Source: Hydractinia symbiolongicarpus (lineage: Eukaryota; Cnidaria; Hydrozoa; Anthoathecata; Hydractiniidae). From it: a stretch of 64,000 bases of DNA. This document shows positions 49,641 to 62,629 of the stretch, in pieces. Within the stretch, counting starts at the first letter, position 1. Each line of letters opens with the position of its first letter. The stretch spans positions 28,497,501-28,561,500 of the forward strand of contig NC_079881.1 of assembly GCF_029227915.1 (NCBI RefSeq), read 5' to 3'. Made by a program: the position numbers and the translations under genes. Under the pieces are notes generated by a model. The model had not been told where the DNA came from. It ran no database searches and saw only the letters and a list, made by a program, of their open reading frames with translations.

Positions 49641-52600
49641 TTATTTCTGCACCACTAGAACGAATGAGACTTGTAGTTTTCAAAAATGTTTTCATTTTTA
49701 ATGAGACGCTTAATGAAAGAGGTTTAATCGCCGGCAAAAGAAAACCCGCGATTTCCCGTAAATTCCTGGCTTGTCCCGTATAGTCGAATGTATACAATGA
49801 AAGTACCCTGTGAGTAAACTCATTTCCAGAACGATTTTTTAAATTATCTTTTCACCTCTAAATCGCATGAGACTTGTAGTTTTCAAAAATGTAATCATTT
49901 TTGATGAGACGCTGAATAAAAGAAGTTTAATCGCCGGCAAACGAAAACCTGAGATTTCCCGTAAATCCCAGACTCGGCCCGTATAGTCAAAAGTATACAA
50001 AGAAAGTACCCAGGGAGTAAACTCATTTCCCGAACGATTTTTTAAATTATTATTTCACTGCTAAAGCCCATGAGACTTGTAGTTTTTAAAAATGTTTTCA
50101 TTTTTGATGAGACGCTGTAGGAAAGAGGTTTAATCGCCGGCAAACGAAAACCAGCGATTTCCCCTAAAACCCGGGCTTGGCCCGTGTAGTCGAATGTATA
50201 CAAAGAAAGTACCCAGGAAGTAAACTCATTTCCCGAACGATTTTTTAATTTTTTTTTCACCACTAAAACGCATGAGACTTGTAGTTTTCAAAAATATTTT
50301 CATTTTTGATGAGACGCTTAATGAAAGAGGTTTAATCGCCGGCAAACGAAAACCCGCGATTTCCCGCAAACCCCGGGCTTGGCCCGTATAGTCGAATGTA
50401 TACAAAGAAAGTAGCCTGTGAGTAAACTCATTTCCAGAACGATTTTTTAAATTATTTTTTCACCACTAAAACGCATAAGACTTGTAGTTTTTAAAAATGT
50501 TTTCATTTTTGATGAGACGCTGAATAAAAGAAGTTTAATCAACGGCAAACGAAAACCTGCGATTTCCCGTAAATCCCGGACTCGGCCTGTAAATTCAAAA
50601 GTATACAAAAAAGTACCCAGGGAGTAAACTCATTTCCCGAACGATTTTTTAAATTATTATTTCACCACTAAAGCCCATGAGACTTGTAATTCTTAAAAAT
50701 GTTTTCATTTTCGATGAGACGCTGAGTAAAAGAAGTTTAATCGCCGGCAAACGAAAACCCGCGACTTCCCGTAACTCCCGGACTCGGCCCGTATAGTCAA
50801 AAGTATAAAAAGAAGGTACCCAGGGAGTAAACTCATTTCCCGAACGATTTTTCAAATTATTTCTGCACCACTAGAACGAATGAGACTTGTAGTTTTCCAA
50901 AATGTTTTCATTTTTAATGAGACGCTTAATGAAAGAGGCTTAATCGCCGGCAAACGAAAACCCGCGATTTCCAGTAAATCCCGGGCTTGTCTCGTATAGT
51001 CGAATGTATACAAAGAAAGTACCCTGTGAGTAAACTCATTTCCAGAACGATTTTTTAAATTATTATTTCACCACTAAAGCCCATGAGAAATGTAGTTTTC
51101 AAAAATGTTTTCATTTTTGATGAGACGCTGTATAAAAGAAGTTTAATCGCCGGCAAACGAAAACCTGCGATTTCCCGTTAATCCCAGACTCGGCCCGTAT
51201 AGTCAAAAGTATACAAAGAAAGTACCCAGGGAGTAAACTCATTTCCCGAACGATTTTTTAAATTATTTTTTCACCACTAAAACGCATGAGACTTGTAGTT
51301 TTCAAAATTGGTTTCATTTTTGATGAGACGCTGAATAAAAAAATTTTAATCGCCGGCAAACGAAAACCCGCGATTTCCCGTATATCCCGGGCTTGGCCCG
51401 TATATTTGAATGTATATAAAGAAAATACCCAAGGAGTAAACTGATTTCCCGAACGATTTTTCAAATTATTTCTGCACCACTAGAACGAATGAGACTTGTA
51501 GTTTTCAAAAATGTTTTCATTTTTAATGAGACGCTTAATGAAAGAGGTTTAATCGCCGGCAAAAGAAAACCCGCGATTTCCCGTAAATTCCTGGCTTGTC
51601 CCGTATAGTCGAATGTATACAAAGAAAGTACCCTGTGAGTAAACTCATTTCCAGAACGATTTTTTAAATTATCTTTTCACCTCTAAATCGCATGAGACTT
51701 GTAGTTTTCAAAAATGTAATCATTTTTGATGAGACGCTGAATAAAAGAAGTTTAATCGCCGGCAAACGAAAACCTGAGATTTCCCGTAAATCCCAGACTC
51801 GGCCCGTATAGTCAAAAGTATACAAAGAAAGTACCCAGGGAGTAAACTCATTTCCCGAACGATTTTTTAAATTATTATTTCACTGCTAAAGCCCATGAGA
51901 CTTGTAGTTTTTAAAAATGTTTTCATTTTTGATGAGACGCTTAAGGAAAGAGGTTTAATCGCCGGCAAACGAAAACCAGCGATTTCCCCCAAAACCCGGG
52001 CTTGGCCCGTGTAGTCGAATGTATACAAAGAAAGTACCCAGGAAGTAAACTCATTTCCCGAACGATTTTTCAAATTATTTCTGCACCACTAGAACGAATG
52101 AGACTTGTAGTTTTCCAAAATGTTTTCATTTTTAATGAGACGCTTAATGAAAGAGGCTTAATCGCCGGCAAACGAAAACCCGCGATTTCCAGTAAATCCC
52201 GGGCTTGTCTCGTATAGTCGAATGTATACAAAGAAAGTACCCTGTGAGTAAACTCATTTCCAGAACGATTTTTTAAATTATTATTTCACCACTAAAGCCC
52301 ATGAGAATTGTAGTTTTCAAAAATGTTTTCATTTTTGATGAGACGCTGTATAAAAGAAGTTTAATCGCCGGCAAACGAAAACCTGCGATTTCCCGTTAAT
52401 CCCAGACTCGGCCCGTATAGTCAAAAGTATAAAAAGAAGGTACCCAGGGAGTAAACTCATTTCCCGAACGATTTTTCAAATTATTTCTGCACCACTAGAA
52501 CGAATGAGACTTGTAGTTTTCCAAAATGTTTTCATTTTTAATGAGACGCTTAATGAAAGAGGCTTAATCGCCGGCAAACGAAAACCCGCGATTTCCAGTA

Positions 52601-54700
52601 AATCCCGGGCTTGTCTCGTATAGTCGAATGTATACAAAGAAAGTACCCTGTGAGTAAACTCATTTCCAGAACGATTTTTTAAATTATTATTTCACCACTA
52701 AAGCCCATGAGAATTGTAGTTTTCAAAAATGTTTTCATTTTTGATGAGACGCTGTATAAAAGAAGTTTAATCGCCGGCAAACGAAAACCTGCGATTTCCC
52801 GTTAATCCCAGACTCGGCCCGTATAGTCAAAAGTATACAAAGAAAGTACCCAGGGAGTAAACTCATTTCCCGAACGATTTTTTAAATTATTTTTTCACCA
52901 CTAAAACGCATGAGACTTGTAGTTTTCAAAATTGGTTTCATTTTTGATGAGACGCTGAATAAAAGAATTTTAATCGCCGGCAAACGAAAACCCGCGATTT
53001 CCCGTATATCCCGGGCTTGGCCCGTATATTTGAATGTATATAAAGAAAATACCCAAGGAGTAAACTGATTTCCCGAACGATTTTTCAAATTATTTCTGCA
53101 CCACTAGAACGAATGAGACTTGTAGTTTTCAAAAATGTTTTCATTTTTAATGAGACGCTTAATGAAAGAGGTTTAATCGCCGGCAAAAGAAAACCCGCGA
53201 TTTCCCGTAAATTCCTGGCTTGTCCCGTATAGTCGAATGTATACAAAGAAAGTACCCTGTGAGTAAACTCATTTCCAGAACGATTTTTTAAATTATCTTT
53301 TCACCTCTAAATCGCATGAGACTTGTAGTTTTCAAAAATGTAATCATTTTTGATGAGACGCTGAATAAAAGAAGTTTAATCGCCGGCAAACGAAAACCTG
53401 AGATTTCCCGTAAATCCCAGACTCGGCCCGTATAGTCAAAAGTATACAAAGAAAGTACCCAGGGAGTAAACTCATTTCCCGAACGATTTTTTAAATTATT
53501 ATTTCACTGCTAAAGCCCATGAGACTTGTAGTTTTTAAAAATGTTTTCATTTTTGATGAGACGCTTAAGGAAAGAGGTTTAATCGCCGACAAACGAAAAC
53601 CAGCGATTTCCCCCAAAACCCGGGCTTGGCCCGTGTAGTCGAATGTATACAAAGAAAGTACCCAGGAAGTAAACTCATTTCCCGAACGATTTTTTAATTT
53701 TTTTTTCACCACTAAAACGCATGAGACTTGTAGTTTTCAAAAATATTTTCATTTTTGATGAGACGCTTAATGAAAAAGGTTTAATCGCCGGCAAACGAAA
53801 ACCCGCGATTTCCCGCAAACCCCGGGCTTGGCCCGTATAGTCGAATGTATACAAAGAAAGTAGCCTGTGAGTAAACTCATTTCCAGAACGATTTTTAAAT
53901 TATTTTTTCACCACTAAAACGCATAAGACTTGTAGTTTTCAAAAATGTTTTCATTTTTGATGAGACGCTGAATAAAAGAAGTTTAATCAACGGCAAACGA
54001 AAACCTGCGATTTCCCGTAAATCCCGGACTCGGCCTGTAAATTCAAAAGTATACAAAAAAGTACCCAGGGAGTAAACTCATTTCCCGAACGATTTTTTAA
54101 ATTATTATTTCACCACTAAAGCCCATGAGACTTGTAGTTCTTAAAAATGTTTTCATTTTCGATGAGACGCTGAGTAAAAGAAGTTTAATCGCCGGCAAAC
54201 GAAAACCCGCGACTTCCCGTAACTCCCGGACTCGGCCCGTATAGTCAAAAGTATAAAAAGAAGGTACCCAGGGAGTAAACTCATTTCCCGAACGATTTTT
54301 CAAATTATTTCTGCACCACTAGAACGAATGAGACTTGTAGTTTTCCAAAATGTTTTCATTTTTAATGAGACGCTTAATGAAAGAGGTTTAATCGCCGGCA
54401 AACGAAAACCCGCGATTTCCAGTAAATCCCGGGCTTGTCTCGTATAGTCGAATGTATACAAAGAAAGTACCCTGTGAGTAAACTCATTTCCAGAACGATT
54501 TTTTAAATTATTATTTCACCACTAAAGCCCATGAGAATTGTAGTTTTCAAAAATGTTTTCATTTTTGATGAGACGCTGTATAAAAGAAGTTTAATCGCCG
54601 GCAAACGAAAACCTGCGATTTCCCGTTAATCCCAGACTCGGCCCGTATAGTCAAAAGTATACAAAGAAAGTACCCAGGGAGTAAACTCATTTCCCGAACG
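49641..54700 (+). repeat. Mosaic with 1,624-, 1,825- and 3,448-bp shifts
   Basis: A segment of type I, A (CCCGTAAATTCCTGG), B (TGTAATCATT), a TTTCACTGCTAAAG monomer and an A-like monomer with CCAGCGATTTCCCC occurs from about 49438, again from 51263 (shift 1,825 bp) and again from 52887 (shift a further 1,624 bp). The run 50.04-51.1 kb matches 53.49-54.5 kb at a shift of about 3,448 bp. The repeated order suggests a founder unit of 17 monomers that was then partly deleted. Confidence 0.72.
52078..52887 (+). repeat. Dimer tandem duplication, unit 406 bp
   Basis: A two-monomer unit, type A with GAGGCTTAATCG followed by a monomer with GAGAATTGTAG and GACGCTGTATAAAAG, is present twice in direct succession (private landmarks near 52304 and 52710, 406 bp apart). 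The same pair occurs singly at about 50.86 kb and 54.3 kb. This is the smallest clear higher-order unit in the window. Confidence 0.82.
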
Positions 54701-57700
54701 ATTTTTTAAATTATTATTTCACCACTAAAGCCCATGAGACTTGTAGTTTTTAAAAATGTTTTCATTTTTGATGAGACGCTCAATAAAAGAAGTTTAATCG
54801 CCGGCAAACGAAAACCCGCCATTTCCCGTAAACCCTGGTCTCGGCCCGTATAGTCAAAAGTATACAAAGAAAGTACCCAGGGAGTAAACTCATTTCCCGA
54901 ACGATTTTTTAAATTATTTTTTCACCACAAAGACGCATGAGACTTGTAGTTTTTAAAAATGTTTTCATTTTTGATGAGACGCTGAATAAAAGAAGTTTAA
55001 TCGCCGGCAAACAAAAACCTGCGATTTCCTGTAAATCCCGGACTCGGCCTGTAAAGACAAAAGTATACAAAAAAATTACCCAGGGAGTAAACTCATATCC
55101 CGAACGAGTTTTTAAATTATTATTTCACCACTAAAGCCCATGAGACTTGTAGTTTTTAAAAATGTTTTCATTTTTGATGAGACGCTGAATAAAAGAAGTT
55201 TAATCGCCGGCAAACGAAAACCCGCGACTTCCCGTAACTCCCTGACTTGGCCCGTATAGTCAAAAGTATACAAAGAAAGTACCCAGGAAGTAAACTCATT
55301 TCCCGAACGATTTTTTAAATTAATTTTTCACCACTAAAACGCATGAGACTTGTAGTTTTCAAAAATGTTTTCATTTTTGATGAGACGCTGAATAAAAAAA
55401 GTTTAATCGCCGGCAAACGAAAACCTGCGATTTCCCGTAAATCCCGGACTCGGCCTGTAAAGTCAAATGTATTCAAAAAAAGTAACCAGGGAGTAAACTC
55501 ATTTCCCGAACGATTTTTTAAATTATTATTTCACCACTAAAGCCCATGAGACTTGAAGTTTTTAAAAATGTTTTCATTTTTGATGAGACGCTCAATAAAA
55601 GAAGTTTAATCGCCGGCAAACGAAAACCAGCGATTTCCATTAAAACCCGGGCTTGGCCCGTGTAGTCGAATGTATACAAAGAAAGCATCCAGGAAGTAAA
55701 CTCATTTCCAGAACGATTTTTTAAATTATTTTTTCACCACTAAAACGCATAAGACTTGTAGTTTTCAAAAATGTTTTCATTTTTGATGAGACGCTGAATA
55801 AAAGAAGTTTAACCGCCGGCAAACGAAAAACCGCGATTTCCCGTAAATTCCGGGCTTGTCCCGTATAGTCAAAAGTATACAAAGAAAGTACCCAGGGAGT
55901 AAACTCATTTCCCGAACGATTTTTTAAATTATTTTTTCACCACTAAAACGCATGAGACTTGTAGTTTTCAAACTTGGTTTCATTTTTGATGAGACGCTGA
56001 ATAAAAGAATTTTAATCGCCGGCAAACGAAAACCCGCGATTTCCCGAATATCCCGGGCTTGGCCCGTATAGTTGAATGTATATAAAGAAAGTACCAAAGG
56101 AGAAAACTGATTTCCCGAACGATTTTTCAAATTATTTCTGCACCACTAGAACGAATGAGACTAGTAGTTTTCAAAAATGTTTTCATATTTAATAAGACGC
56201 TTAATGAAAGAGGTTTAATCGCCGGCAAACGAAAACCCGCGATTTCCCGTAAATCCCTGGCTTGTCCCGCATAGTCGTATGTATACAAAGAAAGTACCCT
56301 GTGAGTAAACTCATTTCCAGAACGATTTTTTAAATTATCTTTTCACCACTAAATCGCATGAGACTTGTAGTTTTCAAAAATGTATTCATTTTTGATGAGA
56401 CGCTGAATAAAAGAAGTTTAATCGCCGGCAAACGAAAACCTGAGATTTCCCGTAAATCCCAGACTCGGCCCGTATAGTCAAAAGTATACAAAGAAAGTAC
56501 CCAGGGAGTAAACTCATTTCCCTAACGATTTTTTAAATCATTATTTCACCGCTAAAGCCCATGAGACTTGTAGTTTTTAAAAATGTTTTCATTTTTGATT
56601 AGACGCTGAATAAAAGAAGTTTAATCGCTGGCAAACAAAAACCTGCGATTTCCTGTAAATCCCGGACTCGGCCTGTAAAGACAAAAGTATACAAAAAAAT
56701 TACCCAGGGAGTAAACTCATATCCCGAACGATTTTTTAAATTATTATTTCACCACTAAAGCCCATGAGACTTGTAGTTTTTAAAAATGTTTTCATTTTTG
56801 ATGAGACGCTGAATAAAAGAAGTTTAATCGCCGGCAAACGAAAACCCGCGACTTCCCGTAACTCCCTGACTTGGCCCGTATAGTCAAAAGTATACAAAGA
56901 AAGTACCCAGGTAGTAAACTCATTTCCCGAACGATTTTTTAAATTATTTTTTCACCACTAAAACGCATGAGACTTGTAGTTTTCAAAAATGTTTTCATTT
57001 TTAATGAGACGCTTAATGAAAGAGGTTTAATCGCCGGCAAACGAAAACCAGCGATTTCCATTAAAACCCGGGCTTGGCACGTGTAGTCGAATGTATACAA
57101 AGAAAGCATCCAGGAAGTAAACTCATTTCCAGAACGATTTTTTAAATTATTTTTTCACCACTAAAACGCATAAGACTTGTAGTTTTCAAAAATGTTTTCA
57201 TTTTTGATGAGACGCTGAATAAAAGAAGTTTAACCGCCGGCAAACGAAAAACCGCGATTTCCCGTAAATTCCGGGCTTGTCCCGTATAGTCAAAAGTATA
57301 CAAAGAAAGTACCCAGGGAGTAAACTCATTTCCCGAACGATTTTTTAAATTATTTTTTCACCACTAAAACGCATGAGACTTGTAGTTTTCAAACTTGGTT
57401 TCATTTTTGATGAGACGCTGAATAAAAGAATTTTAATCGCCGGCAAACAAAAACCCGCGATTTCCCGAATATCCCGGGCTTGGCCCGTATAGTTGAATGT
57501 ATATAAAGAAAGTACCAAAGGAGAAAACTGATTTCCCGAACGATTTTTCAGATTATTTCTGCACCACTAGAACGAATGAGACTAGTAGTTTTCAAAAATG
57601 TTTTCATATTTAATAAGACGCTTAATGAAAGAGGTTTAATCGCCGGCAAACGAAAACCCGCGATTTCCCGTAAATCCCTGGCTTGTCCCGCATAGTCGAA

Positions 57701-58020
57701 TGTATACAAAGAAAGTACCCTGTGAGTAAACTCATTTCCAGAACGATTTTTTAAATTATCTTTTCACCACTAAATCGCATGAGACTTGTAGTTTTCAAAA
57801 ATGTATTCATTTTTGATGAGACGCTGAATAAAAGAAGTTTAATCGCCGGCAAACGAAAACCTGAGATTTCCCGTAAATCCCAGACTCGGCCCGTATAGTC
57901 AAAAGTATACAAAGAAAGTACCCGGGGAGTAAACTCATTTCCCTAACGATTTTTTAAATCATTATTTCAACGCTAAAGCCCATGAGACTTGTAGTTTTTA
58001 AAAATGTTTTCATTTTTGAT
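54701..58020 (+). repeat. Segmental duplications with 1,624- and 1,421-bp shifts
   Basis: About 54960-55320 matches 56584-56944 at a shift of 1,624 bp (GCAAACAAAAACC with GTAAAGACAAAAG and AAAATTACCC). About 55590-56600 matches 57011-58020 at a shift of 1,421 bp (seven monomers), sharing CCATTAAAACCC, AAAGCATCCAGG, GTTTAACCGCCGG, CCCGAATATCCCGGG, AGTACCAAAGGAG and GACTAGTAG. The rightmost type I monomers of the window are here. Between the two shifts one monomer (about 55.35-55.55 kb) is absent from the second copy. Confidence 0.78.
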
Positions 58021-59379
58021 TAGACGCTGAATAAATGGAGTTTAATCGCCGGCAAACGAAAACCCGCCATTTCCCGTAAACCCCGGACTCGGCCCGTCTA
58101 GTCAAAAGTATACAAAGAAAGTACCCAGGGAGTAAACTCATTTCCCGAACGATTTTTTAAATTACTTTTACACCACTAAAACGCATGAGACTTGTAGTTT
58201 CAAAAATGTTTTCATTTTTGATGAGACGCTGAATAGAAGAAGTTTAATCGCCGGCAAACGAAAACCTGAGATTTCCCGTAAATCCCAGACTCGGCCCGTA
58301 TAGTCAAAAGTTTACAAAGAAAGTACCCAGGGAGTAAACTCATTTTCCGAACGATTTTTTAAATTATTATTTCACCGCTAAAGCCCATGAGACTTGTAGT
58401 TTTTAAAAATGTTTTCATTTTTGATGAGACGCTGAATAAATGGAGTTTAATCGCCGGCAAACGAAAACCTGCCATTTCCCGTAAACCCCGGACTCGGCCC
58501 GTCTAGTCAAAAGTATACAAAGAAAGTACCCAGGGAGTAAACTCATTTCCCGAACGATTTTTTAAATTACCTTTACACCACTAAAACGCATGAGACTTGT
58601 AGTTTTCAAAAATGTTTTCATTTTTGATGAGACGCTGAATAAAAGAAGTTTAATCGCCGGCAAACGAAAACCTGCGATTTCCCGTAAATCCCGGACTCGG
58701 CCTGTAAAGTCAAAAGTATATAAAAAAGTACCCAGGGAGTAAACTCATTTCCCGAACGATTTTTTAAATTATTATTTCACCACTAAAGCCCATGAGACTT
58801 GTAGTTTTTGAAAATGTTTTCATTTTGGATGAGACGCTGAATAAAAGAAGTCTAATCGCCGGCAAACGAAAACCCGTGACTTCCCGTAACTCCCGGACTC
58901 GGCCCGTCTAGTTAAAAGTATACAAAGAAAGTACCCAGGGAGTAAACTCATTTCCCGAAAGATTTTTTCAAATTATTTCTGCACCACTAGAACGAATGAG
59001 ACTTGTAGTTTTCAAAAATATTTTCATTTTTAATGAGACGCTTAATGAAAGAGGTTTAATTGCCGGCAAACGAAAACCGCGATTTCCCGTAAATCCCGGG
59101 CTTGTCCCGTATAGTCGAATGTATACAAAGAAAGTACCCTGTGAGTAAACTCATTTCCAGAACGATTTTTTAAATTATCTTTTCACCACTAAATTGCATA
59201 AGACTTGTAGTTTTCACAAATGTTTTCATTTTTGATAAGACGCTGAATAAAAGAAGTTTAATCGCCGGCAAACGAAAACCTGCGATTTCCCGTAAATCCC
59301 AGACTCGGCCCGTGTAGTCAAAAGTATACAAAGAAAGTACCCAGGAAGTAAACTCATTTCCCGATCGATTTTTTAAATT
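58021..59379 (+). repeat. Right-flank monomers resembling the left flank
   Basis: Monomers with GAATAAATGGAG (near 58033 and 58438), CCCGCCATTTCCC, CCCGTCTAGTC and TTTTACACCACT. The TAAATGGAG marker was otherwise seen only at about 4.07, 5.08, 6.5 and 62.7 kb. A D monomer, an E monomer with CCCGTGACTTCCC, an A and a B follow, giving an order like the left hexamer. Confidence 0.7.
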
Positions 59380-62300
59380 ATTATTTCACCACTAAAGCCC
59401 ATGAGACTTGTAGTTTTTAAAAATGTTTTCATTTTTGATGAGACGCTGAATAAAAGAAGTTTAATCGCCGGCAAACGAAAACCTGCCATTTCCCGTAAAC
59501 CCCGGACTCGGTCCGTATAGTCAAAAGTATACAAAGAAAGTACCCAGGGAGTAAACTCATTTCCCGAACGATTTTTTAAATTACTTTTTCACCACTAAAA
59601 CGCATGAGACTTGTAGTTTTTAAAAATGTTTTCATTTTTGATGAGACGCTGAATAAAAGAAGTTTAATCGCCGGCAAACGAAAACCTGAGATTTCCCGTA
59701 AATCCCAGACTCGGCCCGTATAGTCAAAAGTATACAAAGAAAGTGCCCAGGGAGTAAACTCATTTTCCGAACGATTTTTTAAATTATTATTTCACCGCTA
59801 AAGCCCATGAGGCTTGTAGTTTTCAAAAATGTTTTCATTTTTGATGAGACGCTGAATAAAAGAAGTTTCATCGCCGGCAAACGAAAACCTGCGATTTCCC
59901 GTAAATCCCAGACTCGGACCGTGTAGTCAAAAGTATACAAAGAAAGTACCCAGGGAGTAAACTCATTTCCCGATCGATTTTTTAAATTATTATTTCACCA
60001 CTAAAGCCCATGAGACTTGTAGTTTTTAAAAATGTTTTCATTTTTGCTGAGACGCTGAATAAAAGAAGTTTAATCGCCGGCAAACAAAAACCCGCCATTT
60101 CCCGTAAACCCCGGACTCGGCCCGTATAGTCAAAAGTATACAAAGAAAGTACCCAGGGAGTAAACTCATTTCCCGAACGATTTTTCAAATTATTTCTGCA
60201 ACACTAGAACGAATGAGACTTGCAGTTTTCAAAAATGTTTTCATTTTTAATGAGACGCTTAATGAAAGAGGTTTAATCGCCGGCAAACGAAAACCCGCGA
60301 TTTCCCGTAAATCCCGGGCTTGTCCCGTATAGTCGAATGTATACAAAGAAACAACCCTGTGAGTAAACTCATTTCCAGAACGATTTTTTAAATTACCTTT
60401 TCACCACTAAATTGCATGAGACTTGTAGTTTTCAAAAATGTTTTCATTTTTGATGAGACGCTGAATGAAAGAAGTTTAATCGCCGGCAAACGAAAACCTA
60501 CGATTTCCCGTAAATCCCAGACTCGGCCCGTATAGTCAAAAGTATACAAAGAAAGTACCCAGGGAGTAAACTCATTTCCCGAACGATTTTTTAAATTATT
60601 TTTTCACCACTAAAACGAATGAGACTTGTAGTTTTCAAAAATGTTTTCATTTTTAATGAGACGCTTAATGAAAGAGGTTTAATCGCCGGCAAACAAAAAC
60701 CCGCAATTTCCCGTAAATCCCGGGCTTTTCCCGTATAGTTGAATGTATACAAAGAAAGTACCCTGTAAGTAAACTCATTCCCAGAACGATTTTTTACATT
60801 ATCTTTCCACCACTAAATCGCATGAGACTTGTAGTTTTCAAAAACGTTTTCATATTTGATGAGACGCTGAATAAAAGAAGTTTAATCGCCGGAAAACGAA
60901 AACCTGAGATTTCCCGTAAATCCCAGACTCGGCCCGTATAGTCAAAAGTATACAAAGAAAGTACCCAGGGAGTAAACTCATTTCCCGAACGATTTTTTAA
61001 ATTATTATTTCACCACTTAAGCCCATGAGACTTGTAGTTTTTAAAAATGTTTTCATTTTTGATGAGACGCTGAATAAAAGAAGTTTAATCGCCGGCAAAC
61101 GAAAACCCGCCATTTCCCGTAAACCCCGGACTCGGCCCGTATAGTCAAAAGTATACAAAGAAAGTACCCAGGGAGTAAACTCATTTCCCGAACGATTTTT
61201 TAAATTACTTTTTCACCACTAAAACGCATGAGATTTGTAGTTTTTAAAAATGTTTTCATTTTTGATGAGACGCTGAATAAAAGAAGTTTAATCGCCGGCA
61301 AACGAAAACCTGAGATTTCCCGTAAATCCCAGACTCGGCCCGTATAGTCAAAAATATACAAAGAAAGTACCCAGGGAGTAAACTCATTTTCCGAACGATT
61401 TTTTAAATTATTATTTCACCGCTAAAGCCCATGAGACTTGTAGTTTTCAAAAATGTTTTCATTTTTGATGAGACGCTGAATAAAAGAAGTTTAATCGCCG
61501 GCAAACAAAAACCTGCGATTTCCCGTAAATCCCAGACTCGGACCGTGTAGTCAAAAGTATACAAATAAAGTACCCAGGGAGTAAACTCATTTCCCGATCG
61601 ATTTTTTAAATTATTATTTCACCACTAAAGCCCATGAGACTTGTAGTTTTTAAAAATGTTTTCATTTTTGCTGAGACGCTGAATAAAAGAAGTTTAATCG
61701 CCGGCAAACAAAAACCCGCCATTTCCCGTAAACCCCGGACTCGGCCCGTATAGTCAAAAGTATACAAAGAAAGTACCCAGGGAGTAAACTCATTTCCCGA
61801 ACGATTTTTCAAATTATTTCTGCAACACTAGAACGAATGAGACTTGCAGTTTTCAAAAATGTTTTTATTTTTAATGAGACGCTTAATGAAAGAGGTTTAA
61901 TTGCCGGCAAACGAAAACCCGCGATTTCCCGTAAATCCCGGGCTTGTCCCGTATAGTCGAATGTATACAAAGAAACAACCCTGTGAGTAAACTCATTTCC
62001 AGAACGATTTTTTAAATTACCTTTTCACCACTAAATTGCATGAGACTTGTAGTTTTCAAAAAAGTTTTCATTTTTGATGAGACGCTGAATGAAAGAAGTT
62101 TAATCGCCGGCAAACGAAAACCTACGATTTCCCGTAAATCACAGACTCGGCCCGTATAGTCAAAAGTATACAAAGAAAGTACCCAGGGAGTAAACTCATT
62201 TCCCGAACGATTTTTTAAATTATTTTTTCACCACTAAAACGAATGAGACTTGTAGTTTTCAAAAATGTTTTCATTTTTAATGAGACGCCTAATGAAAGAG

Positions 62301-62629
62301 GTTTAATCGCCGGCAAACGAAAACCCGCAATTTCCCGTAAATCCCGGGCTTTTCCCGTATAGTTGAATGTATACAAAGAAAGTACCCTGTAAGTAAACTC
62401 ATTCCCAGAACGATTTTTTAAATTATCTTTTCACCACTAAATCGCATGAGACTTGTAGTTTTCAAAAATGTTTTCATATTTGATGAGACGCTGAATAAAA
62501 GAAGTTTAATCGCCGGCAAACGAAAACCTGAGATTTCCCGTAAATTCCAGACTCGGCCCGTATAGTCAAAAGTATACAAAGAAAGTACCCAGGGGGTAAA
62601 CTCATTTCCCGAACGATTTTTTAAATTAT
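59380..62629 (+). repeat. Octameric higher-order repeat, unit 1,624 bp, two full copies
   Basis: About 59380-61005 and 61006-62629 are two direct copies of an eight-monomer unit. Marks shared at a shift of 1,624 bp include GACTCGGACCGTGTAG, TTTCCCGATCGATT, TTTTTGCTGAGACGC, CTGCAACACTAG, GAAACAACCCTG, AAATTGCATGAG, CTGAATGAAAGAAG and TCATTCCCAGAACG. The unit length is exactly eight monomers. Copy-specific changes are few (TGCCGG for CGCCGG, AAAAGTTTTC for AAATGTTTTC). Confidence 0.9.
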
